From: Prorocentrum cordatum | Lineage: Eukaryota > Sar > Dinophyceae > Prorocentrales > Prorocentraceae | Reading direction: 5' to 3' | NCBI GenBank assembly: GCA_963575745.1 | Contig: CAUYUJ010001431.1 | Span: 66,199 to 101,323, forward strand | DNA: 35,125 bases | Shown: positions 1 to 7,347 of the stretch, piece after piece | Layout: each line of letters opens with the position of its first letter | How positions within the stretch are numbered: the first letter of the stretch is position 1 | Translations under genes and position numbers: made by a program | The notes under the pieces: model-generated | What the model saw: only the letters and a program-made list of their open reading frames with translations | Database searches by the model: none | Told to the model about the DNA's origin: nothing

Positions 1-170
1 CAAGACGACTGCTGAATATGCTGAGGCTCGGGCCAGACTCGGGTGCTACGTATGTGTTGGGAGGGCGGGTGGGAGTGAGCGAGACGACTTGCGGGCGGGG
101 AGGGGGTAGCTTGACCCCTCCCCCTACCCCCGTCCCCCCATGGACCTGGACAAGGGGTTTCGCGAGTCAT

Positions 171-517
171 TGATTTTACTATGGTTTTGGCCTCATTTTG
201 GCCTCCTGGGGGGGGACGCTAATTGAACACCCCCCCTCCTGTGATCGATCTCACCCAAGGTGGCCCAAATATTGCCCCCAAGGCTCCCAAGGGTGCCCCA
301 AGAGGGCCCCAAGAGGTGGCCAGGAAGCCCCAAGAGGCTCCCAGGAGGCCCCAAGGATGCCCCCAAGAGGCTCCCAAGAGACCTTCAAGAGACCTCCAAG
401 AGGCCCCAAGAGGCCCCCCAGAGGCACCTAAGACGCTCCAAGAGGCCTCGGCGACAATGCCAAAATCGCTGATTTTACTAAGGTGTTGGCCACACTTTGG
501 CCTCCTGGGGGGGGGGC
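171..517 (+). repeat. Duplicated ~45-bp segment (two copies 299 bp apart)
   Basis: A segment starting TGATTTTACTA and running through TTTGGCCTCCTGGGGGGG occurs at about 171-216 and again at about 470-515. The two copies differ by scattered substitutions. Minisatellite sequence lies between them. They may mark a higher-order period of the array; no coding function is visible. Confidence 0.6.
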
Positions 518-970
518 ACTGCTTCAAATGACTCCAAGAGCGCCTGGGAGAACCAAAGATGACCCCCAAGATGCCTCAAGATAGCGCCCACGATGCTCCA
601 AGAGGCCCCAAGACCGCTCCAAGGCGGCTCCAAGTGGCCAAAGAGCTCCCCCAGGAGGCCCCGAAGAGGCCAAAATCCGTCCAAATCCTTGGGAAAATCC
701 ATGTTGTATACTTTCTCGCCGAGGCCTCCAGATGGCTCCAAGATGGCCCAAGAGGGCTCCAAGAGCGCTCCCACGGCTCCCAAGAGCGCTTCAAGAGGGC
801 CCCAAGAGGCGGCCAGGAGGCCCCAGGAGGCCCCAGGAGGCCCCAACAGGCGCCCAGAAGGCCTCCAAGAGGCTCCCAAGAGACCCCCAAGAGGCCCCAC
901 GAAACCCTCCGAGGCACCCAAGACGCTCTAAGAGGCGCCCGGGACCGCCAAGAGGCCTCCAAGATGCTCC
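225..970. repeat. CCAAGAGGCC-type minisatellite, first block
   Basis: The block is built from irregular 9-12 bp units such as CCAAGAGGCCC, CCAAGATGGCT and CCAAGAGGCTC. The units lack stop codons in several frames, so open frames appear on both strands. The minus-strand readings are repetitive Gly/Ala/Ser/Trp/Leu strings (GASWGLLGASWG-like). The variable unit length and simultaneous openness of both strands point to repeat DNA rather than a gene. A transcribed repeat protein cannot be excluded from sequence alone. Confidence 0.75.
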
Positions 971-1240
971 AAGAAACCTGCACTGGGGGACCCTTCCTCT
1001 GTGTGCTGCCCGCTTCCCTGATCGAGGCAATTCCTCTGGGCATCGTTTCTGGTTGGGCTGGTGGAGATTCGCGAAGCGTCAACAATCATCAGTATCATCA
1101 CCATCGCTACCAGCAGTGTAATCATCAGCGACAGATGTGTATAAATATACGTACATAAATATATACACACGCGCGGGGTAGGCCCCGCGGGCGCCCCCGC
1201 CACAGGGGGTAATGCTTGCGACGCGGCACCCAGCAAAACG
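971..1240. other. Non-repetitive stretch, nothing recognised
   Basis: The sequence is mixed and includes a short AT-rich patch (about 1139-1170) beside a GC-rich patch. No conserved motif or RNA gene is visible, and the open frames crossing it come from neighbouring repeats. Confidence 0.5.
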
Positions 1241-1530
1241 CAGCCGAGGCAGTCAGTCTTCCCCCTCTTCATCCTCATCCTCCTCTTCCTTCTCCTCCTC
1301 ATCCTGCTCACTATCAGCATCATCACCAAGTTCCTCATTCACTATCCACCACTCTTATCACCCACCCCTCTTCACAAGTACCATCATAAGCAGCGCCACC
1401 ATCATTATCATCATCATCATCAGCAGCATCATCGTCAGCAGCAGCTGCATCAGCAGCAGCAGCATCGTCAGCAGCATAATTACCAGCATCATCACCATCA
1501 TCACTCCAGCAATATCGCCATCGCCGTGGC
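1241..1530. repeat. Imperfect TCC/TCA/CAG microsatellite
   Basis: A CTC-rich run (about 1258-1310) passes into ATC- and CAG-type runs (about 1400-1505). The Ser-rich reading on the plus strand is a product of the repeat. Confidence 0.85.
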
Positions 1531-1860
1531 CGACATGGAGATCATGAACACCATGACAACATTCATATTATTCCGCAATATCATGATCCTTCTCGTCGTC
1601 AGCACACCATCATGGCCACAGTGACTGCGCGGATCATTATCAGCAGCGGCAACAGCGTCATCCTCACCAGGAGCAACGTCGTCGCAATGATAACGATATC
1701 AACAAATAATCGGCCACCGTGCCTCTGGGCACGGAGTGGGCGTGCCCTTGGCTCCTTTGCCTGACCCCTGGAGCCCCAGTCCTGCCCTTCAGGAGTCTCC
1801 AGGGGGCCCGGACCTCAAATTCCGAAATCTCGTTGGGCCTGTCGCGTACCCCCTGGGCTC
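1531..1860. other. Low-information stretch, nothing recognised
   Basis: Degraded CAT/ATC-type sequence is followed by about 150 bp of mixed sequence. An open frame on each strand crosses it (1664-2065 minus, 1719-2030 plus) without a recognisable domain, and both run into the adjacent minisatellite. Confidence 0.45.
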
Positions 1861-3385
1861 CAGTAAGTTTTCTCCAGAGACCCAAATCGCCAAAACATGG
1901 TGCCAAGACGCCTAAGATGGCCCCAAGATGGCCCAAGAGGCCTCCAAGGCGCCCCAAAAGGCCTCCAAAAGACCTCAAAAAAAAAAAAAAAACATCATCG
2001 ATTGTCCTAGGGTGTTTGAAAGATTTTTGACGCTCCAAGGCGGCCCAAGAGGCCCCCAAGACCACTCAAAACAGCCCAAGAAGCATCCAACAGGGAGGGC
2101 CCCAAAACGGCCCAAGAGCGCCCCAAGACGGCCCAAGAGGCGCCCAAGGGGCCAAGAGAGGGAACACAAACCGAAAATCCGAGCCTTTCGCCGCAAGAGG
2201 ACCCCAGAAGGCCCCAAGAGGCGCCCACGAGACCCCAAGAGGCCCCCCGAGAGATCCCCAAGAGGACAAAACAGGCCCCAAGAGTGCCCAAAGAAGCCCC
2301 AAGGGGCCCACAAAGGCCCCCAAGAGGCCTCCCAACTGCTTCCAAAAGGCCTCCAAGAGGCCTCACACGAGATCCCAACGAACACCAAATAAGCATTAGC
2401 ACATTAGCAGCGGGATGGGCCAAAGGCCTGTAGATCCGCCGCCCCCTGGTTGGGCGGCCAGAGAGGTGCCCAGCGTGCTGAATCCTTCCGGATTTGGCTT
2501 TGGTTCTTTTCCCAAGAAAACTCTCCCCTGGGGCTCCGGCCCGCCCCGCTGGCCACCCAGAAGGCGCCCAAATGCCTGGAATGACTTCCAGAAGACGGCT
2601 CAAGACGGCCCCAGATGGCCTCCAAGATGTCCAAGATGGCCTCCAAGACGGCGAAGGTGACCCCAAGATGTCTCCAAGACGGCCCAAGGTGCCTCCAAGT
2701 TGGTCCAAGATTGCCTCAAGATGGCCTCCAAGACGGCCCAAGATGCCTCCAACACGCCGAAGATGGCCTCCATGACTGCCGTGGAGCACCCCAAAAGGGC
2801 CCCAAGTCGGCCCAGAGAGGCCCTCAAGACGGCTTCGGAGGGCGTCAGACGGGCCAGGAGGCCACCAAGACGGCCCAAGATGGCTCCAAGATGGTCCAAG
2901 ACAGTCCAAGAGGTCCCCAAGAGGTCCCCAAGACGGTCCAAGAGACCTCCAAGAGGTCCTCCAGGAAGGCCCCAAGAGGCCAAAATCCGTGATTCGCTGG
3001 AGGTTCCCGAAGGATTTGGGCATTTGCTTCTGTTCGGCCTTCCAACGGCCCGAGGCGGCCCACGAGCCCCGAAAGGTCGCCCCAAGATCGCCCAAGAGGA
3101 CTCCAAGAGGGCCCGGAACGGCCCAAGAGGCCCAAGAGGGCCCCAAGACGGCCCAAGAGGAATCCAAGACGCCCAAGTTGGCCTCCAAGACGGCCCTGGA
3201 GCATCCCAAGAGGGCCCCAAGTCGGCCCAGAGAACCCCTCAAGACGGCTTCCGACGGCGTCAGACGGGCCAGGAGGCCATCAAGACTGCACAAGATGGCT
3301 CCAAGATGGCCCAAGACGTCCCAAGAGGCCCCCAAGAGGTTTCCAAGACGGCCCCAGAGACACCAACAGGGCCTCCAGGAAGGCC
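1861..3385. repeat. CCAAGAGGCC-type minisatellite, second block
   Basis: This is the same unit family as at 225-970, interrupted by an A-run (1977-1991) and a non-repeat island around 2390-2570. Long frames are open on both strands (442 codons minus at 2007-3335; 342 codons plus at 2700-3728). The minus reading is again repetitive (ASWxVLGPSW-like). No independent coding evidence is visible, so I annotate repeat rather than CDS. Confidence 0.75.
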
Positions 3386-3405
3386 CGAAGAGTCCTCCTC
3401 CTCCT
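2762..3405 (+). repeat. Tandem duplication of a ~240-bp segment, 415 bp apart
   Basis: The segment containing GCGTCAGACGGGCCAGGAGG occurs at about 2842 and again at about 3257. Similarity extends from about 2765 to 3000 and from about 3180 to 3405, with substitutions. It is larger than the basic 9-12 bp unit and shows higher-order duplication of the array. Confidence 0.7.
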
Positions 3406-3618
3406 CCTTCTCCTCCTCCTCGTCCTCCTCCTCCTCCTCCTCCTCCTCCGCCTCCGCCTCCGCCTCCTCCCTCCTCCTCCTCCTCCTCCCTCCTCCTCCT
3501 CCTCCTCCTCCTCTCCTCCCTCCTCCTCCCCTCCCTCCTCCCCCCCCCTCCACCTCCACCTCCTCCTCCCCCCCCCCTCCTTCTCCTCCTCCTCCTCCTC
3601 CTCCTTCTTCTTCAGCGA
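3393..3618. repeat. CTC/CCT microsatellite
   Basis: A nearly uninterrupted (CTC)n with CCCTCC and C-run interruptions. All frames give homopolymer-like Pro/Ser/Leu or Gly/Glu/Arg strings. Confidence 0.95.
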
Positions 3619-3954
3619 CCGTCAGCGAAGAGAACAAGTTACCGCCTGTACACACACACACTATGCAGCAACATGCCCGTGAAAAAGAAAGAAAGACAAA
3701 GCGATGGACTCGTGCTGGTTGGTCCTAGTGCTGCACGCGGTGGATTTTTCAGGAAGCTTGCAACGCGGAGCAGCGAGGATGTGAGAAACTGGAAACTCTT
3801 GCCAAATTCTGAGCCACTGGACAGGTCTAGTCCAGACTTCAAAAGCCGCAGAGAATTGGCAGCGTCACGCTTCCTCGGCCCCCCATGACAAGGTTCCCTG
3901 AAAAACCTGAAACCCTCTGAACCAACGGCCACACACACACAAAACAATAAGCCA

Positions 3955-4708
3955 GTCGCCCTCCGATGCGAAGGGTGGGAGGTGCGGGCGGTGCGCGGGA
4001 GCCCTCTGCAGGGGGTCAAACATATTGAAATCCTAGACTTACCCCTGTCCCCACACCGAGCACAGGCAAAAGACGTACCTACTCGCATCAGGGCGTGGCC
4101 TCGGGGGTCTGGGACTATCTGAAGTACTGCTGGTTTGGGTCGTCCATTTCGTTTCACTCTGGTCACATTTGGGAAAACCTTTATCCGCCAAACTGCCGAG
4201 AACTCCTGAAACCAAACGAGCCGTATGGAGGACCCTGGCCGAGACGCCCTCGTACCGCTGCCTGACATAAGGAAGCGCTGCCTGGGCTTCAGCCCTGAGC
4301 CGCGCGAGACGGTCTGCCTCTTGGTTGCCAGCCCAAGCCCAATAGGGAATATATCTGGCCAGTGCCGCCGTGCGGCTCAGATGTGACTCCACCTCCACCA
4401 TGGAAACGTGTTCAAGCCCAATATCCTCAGCAATACCAAAAGATCAATCCAAAGTTCACTAGAACACAGACTCGATAGATCTTGGCGTGGGCCCCTGGAC
4501 CAAACACCTAAAACCATTTTGCAATCAGCAGCTACGGTGGTCGGCGAAGGCCCCTAGGAAACGCAACGCCACAAGCAAGGCGTGGACCTCGCCGCAGCCC
4601 GCCACCTGCAGCGGGTGCGGCAGCGGGCCATAGAGAAAGCCAGCAGCGTTCCCTCCCATGTCGACCGCCACCACTCCGCATCCTGCCCACGAAAAACTTG
4701 GCAACTCT
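3955..4708 (-). pseudogene. Decayed LINE fragment: RNase H plus C-terminal zinc motif
   Basis: Reading the minus strand from about 4705, one frame gives a RNase H-like start: AGCGVVAVDMGG, then YGPLPHPLQ, then GEVHALLVAL (compare GPLPGPRQ...GELHAFCLAL in LINE-A). After a gap with stops, a second frame (about 4460-4150) gives the RNase H end with WAGNQEADRLA, matching WAGNQAADQYA in LINE-B, followed by a shared ATA/HTARLV helix. A third frame (about 4100-3990) gives GHALMRVG...CARCG...LTPCRGLP, matching the second zinc motif of LINE-C (GHELHRVG...CDRCG...GACVGAP). At least two frameshifts and stops show that it is dead. EEP, RT and ORF1 are absent, so it is a heavily 5'-truncated copy of the same broad family. 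Confidence 0.75.
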
Positions 4709-4826
4709 GCCGCCTCCTCCTCCTCCTCCTCCCCCTCCTCCTCCTCCTCCTCCTCCCCCTCCTCCGTCTCCTCCTCCCCCTCCTCCGTCTCCTCCTCCTC
4801 CTCCTCCTCCTCCTCCTCCTCGGAGT
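4708..4826. repeat. CTC microsatellite
   Basis: A (CTC)n tract with CCCCTC and CGTCTC interruptions, adjoining the 5' side of the LINE remnant. Relative to that remnant the sense strand would be GAG, opposite to the three intact elements. Confidence 0.95.
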
Positions 4827-5270
4827 CCTCGATCCTCCATCGGACCTTGAAGCCTCAGACCTCGATCCACCCCTCGGAGCCCTCGGAGCCCCGGAGTCCT
4901 CGACCCTCCCTCGAGCCATCGGAGCCCTCGGAGCCTGGGACTCCGAGCCTCCCATCGAGCTCTATAGGAGCCTCGGAGGCCTCGGGCCTCGACTGCAACG
5001 CCATGACAAGTTCGTACAGCGGAGGCCAGTCCACAAGAAACCTGTCACAAGAAACCCAACCCTGAGACCACAGGACGTCCACTGATTTTCGGTGTGGGAT
5101 CGCCACGCTTTCCACGGCAAAACCATCGAAACCCAAGAAACCCAGGGCACCCTGGAGGCGAGCAAGGTGTGTCTTGGCATGGGCTTCCACTGTAATGTGT
5201 ACCCTCAGAGGTCTGGGCCCTTCGTGGCGGTGCGCACAAGAAGGGTATGGGAAAAGAGGAGGACCCTCGT
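4827..5270. other. Non-repetitive stretch with CCTCGGAGC-type short repeats
   Basis: About 4860-4990 contains repeated CCTCGGAGC units. The remainder is unique. A 111-codon minus frame (4855-5190) has no recognisable domain. No gene is called. Confidence 0.4.
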
Positions 5271-5350
5271 AGAGGGAGGCTGCGTCTTAGAAGGCGCGGG
5301 CCTTACAGCCACAGGCGAGGCCCGCGCCTTCTCGGAAGCGGCCTCCCTCT
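5271..5350. other. Nested inverted repeat, 80-bp potential hairpin
   Basis: The outer arms AGAGGGAGGC (5271-5280) and GCCTCCCTCT (5341-5350) are exact reverse complements. The inner arms AGAAGGCGCGGGCCT (5289-5303) and AGGCCCGCGCCTTCT (5318-5332) are also exact, with a 14-nt loop. Symmetrical 8-nt unpaired segments separate inner and outer stems. It could be a small fold-back element or a structured RNA; no flanking duplication was identified. Confidence 0.8.
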
Positions 5351-5740
5351 AAGAAGCCTTCGGACCTGGTTGTGCGGTTCGTGCGGTTCGCTTATGCCAG
5401 TCAGCAGCTTCGGCCTACGTTGGCCCAAACTTGTAAACCTGACCATATTATTAATTCCACGCACTCTTACCTGGACGAAATTCACCGGGTTGAATGCCCA
5501 AGTGGTCGATTCAAGCCCGAGCTTTCTCGGGCGGCGGTTGATCATGTCGCTTCGCTTCGCGATAGGTCCAATCCAATCCAATCCGATCCCCAGCGCCAGC
5601 TTCTCATCCCGAGTCGTTTTGTTGACGGTCCCGAGGCCGCCAAGGTCCCCCAGAGGCCGAAAGCGGCCAAAGAACTTACCGCCATGATGTGTTTGTGCGT
5701 CACTGTGCGAGGCCCCAGAAGTCCCGACCCGTCATGGCGG
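5351..5740. other. Unique stretch, nothing recognised
   Basis: Mixed sequence with a short CCAATCCAATCC run near 5570-5582. There is no tRNA-like cloverleaf and no conserved protein motif in any frame. Confidence 0.4.
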
Positions 5741-5862
5741 CGCGCAGAGGGGGGTAGGGGGAGGGGGGAGGGCTTCTTAGAAGCACCCCCGCTTCTTAGA
5801 AGGCGCGGGTCTTGAGAAGCAGGGGTGCTTTTCCCCCCTCCCCCATACCCCCCCTCTGCGCG
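5741..5862. repeat. Fold-back (imperfect palindrome) sequence
   Basis: The left arm begins CGCGCAGAGGGGGG at 5741. It is matched by the reverse complement of the right arm ending at 5862, with about one indel in the G-run part. Inner arms AAGCACCCC (5781-5789) / GGGGTGCTT (5822-5830) and GCTTCT (5791-5796) / AGAAGC (5815-5820) also pair. The loop carries CTTAGAAGGCGCGGG, which is also in the arm of the 5271-5350 hairpin. The palindrome CTTCTTAGAAG occurs twice. The two fold-backs are probably related. Confidence 0.75.
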
Positions 5863-6465
5863 TGGCCGACCTTCCCTGGGGCTAGCGTTTCGCCCCCGGA
5901 TCCGTTGTTGGTGGTCCTTGGGGCCTGACGTCCAGCCCCGAGGGCCGAAACTGAGGGCAGCACGCCGGGATGGAACCAACACCGTGTCGTCGGAGACCTG
6001 GGCCCCTTGTAGGGCCCTGAAAGACCGCAAACAGAAAGATTTTTTAGTCAACGGCCGCGGGCGGAAGCGCCGACGGCGTGTCAAGTCGAAGCGGGGCGAG
6101 CCACAGACTAATTAACAGCAAACTGGGGCACAGTACTGCCAGGGTGCGCATGCAAGAGGCCGAGGCTGACTAGGCAAGAAACACGCGGGAAAAACAAACA
6201 GAGCGACGAAAACAGAAAGACAAGGTCCGTCGTGTTTTGTTTGTTCCGGTCGGGCGTATCCTCCTAGAGGCGGGCTTTGGGAAGAGGCAAGAAGATAGCC
6301 AGAAGCATGCAAAAGGCCACGAAAAACCGTCACCATACGATGTGTTTACTGTTATTGGAGATTCCTCCTGTATAGGGATATGCCCGACTGAATCCATTTT
6401 GCTCCTCGACGCGAGGGGGTCTGGGGGCCTCGGTGCTTCGAATGGCCCCTGACTCGGTGCCTCGT
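5863..6465. other. Unique stretch, no gene recognised
   Basis: Mixed sequence leading into the (ACG)n tract. Frames of 96 codons (plus, 5825-6115) and 74 codons (minus, 6112-6336) carry no recognisable domain. No RNA gene is seen. Confidence 0.4.
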
Positions 6466-6487
6466 CGGTGGCGACGACGACGACGAA

Positions 6488-6518
<31 letters not shown>

Positions 6519-6821
6519 AACGACAACAACGACGACGACGACGACGGCGACGACGAAACGACGACGACGACGACGACGACAACGAAACGACGACAACGAA
6601 ACGACGACGACGACGACAACGAAACGACGACGACGACGACGGCGACGAAACGACGACGACGACGACGACGAAACGACGACGACGGCGACGACGAAACGAC
6701 GACGACAACGAAACGACGACGACGACGACGAAACGACAACGACGACGACGGCGACGACGAAACGACGACGACAACGAAACGACGACGGCGACGACGAAAC
6801 AACGACGACGACGACGACGAA

Positions 6822-6858
<37 letters not shown>

Positions 6859-6873
6859 AACGACGACAGAACG
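6466..6873. repeat. (ACG)n microsatellite with AAACGACGACG variants
   Basis: About 400 bp of GAC/ACG triplets with recurring GAAACGAC units spaced irregularly. All six frames are low complexity. Its right flank is shared with the tract at 33538-33812 in the opposite orientation. Confidence 0.95.
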
Positions 6874-6965
6874 ACGAGCCCCGGGCGGCCCACACCGCAG
6901 GAGGCGGCCCCGCCTGGACGGGTCCTCCTTCGCCTGGCGCACGAGCTCCCTTGACCTGTGGGGCG
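6874..6965 (+). repeat. Dispersed repeat flank of the (ACG)n tract, copy 1
   Basis: The sequence after the microsatellite matches the reverse complement of about 33440-33537. It includes a perfect 26-bp block (6897-6922 versus 33487-33512) and further similarity over CGCCTGGCGC. One frame reads QEAAPPGR...RLAHELP here and QEAAPPGR...RLAREFP in the other copy. Tract plus flank therefore behave as one dispersed unit. Confidence 0.75.
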
Positions 6966-6989
6966 CCCCCCGGTGCGGGGGCGGGAGAG

Positions 6990-7217
6990 CCAGGGGGCAG
7001 GGAGGCAGGAGGAGGGGGCAGGAGGAGGAGGAGGCAGGAGGAGGAGGAGGAGGAGGAGGGGGCAGGAGGGGGCAGGAGGAGGCAGGAGGAGGAGAAGGAG
7101 GAGGACGAGGAGGAGGAGGCAGGAGGAGGAGGAGGAGGCCGAGGAGGAGGAAGAGGAGGAGGAGGAGGCAGGATGAGAAGGAGGAGGAGGCAGGAGGAGG
7201 ACGAGGAGGACGAGGAG
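6990..7217. repeat. (GAG)n microsatellite, left half of the LINE-A target
   Basis: A GAG/GCA/GAC-interrupted tract (sense CTC on the minus strand) that abuts the 3' end of LINE-A. It appears to continue at 12015-12078 on the other side of the element, so I read the two as one original tract split by insertion. Confidence 0.85.
7202..7217 (-). repeat. Candidate target-site duplication, 3' copy, LINE-A
   Basis: CGAGGAGGACGAGGAG on the plus strand is identical to 12015-12030. The match ends at 7201 (a versus c) and 7218 (t versus g). It is low-complexity sequence, so chance identity is possible, but it falls exactly at the element edges. Confidence 0.65.
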
Positions 7218-7289
7218 TGGAGTGGAGCAATCGGACGTAGTCCGTTCGGAACCCAGAGATGCCAGGGGGGCCATCCAGTTTTTCTCGGA

Positions 7290-7318
7290 GGGCCGTGGGG
7301 GGCGACATCCCACGGCCC
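7290..7318 (-). other. 3' UTR hairpin of LINE-A
   Basis: GGGCCGTGGG (7290-7299) and CCCACGGCCC (7309-7318) form a perfect 10-bp stem with a 9-nt loop, 30-60 nt after the ORF2 stop. In several LINE families a 3' RNA stem-loop is recognised by the element's own RT; that role here is inference. Confidence 0.7.
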
Positions 7319-7347
7319 ACCGCGACAGGCCCCCCTGGCCTCGCAAT

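Noticed and set aside
225-970. Relation of CCAAGATGGCT units to the reverse complement of the spliced leader (GCCAAAATGGCT)
   Set aside because: The similarity is about ten bases, within a unit family that varies at the same positions; likely coincidence.
2007-3335. 442-codon minus-strand protein with ASWGPLG-type repeats
   Set aside because: It is produced by stop-poor minisatellite units that are open on both strands. No independent support for coding.
3955-4826. CTC-tract insertion of the old LINE fragment as a fourth example of targeting
   Set aside because: The CTC tract adjoins its 5' side in the opposite orientation, and no duplication was found. It neither supports nor clearly contradicts the pattern.
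5480-5560. tRNA-like sequence (GGTCGATTCAAGCC)
   Set aside because: It resembles a T-arm only loosely. No acceptor stem or anticodon arm can be folded around it.
6391-6408. Degenerate spliced-leader relic (CCATTTTGCTCCTCG)
   Set aside because: Only the core CCATTTTG matches. The upstream TCCGTAG and the final CAAG are missing.
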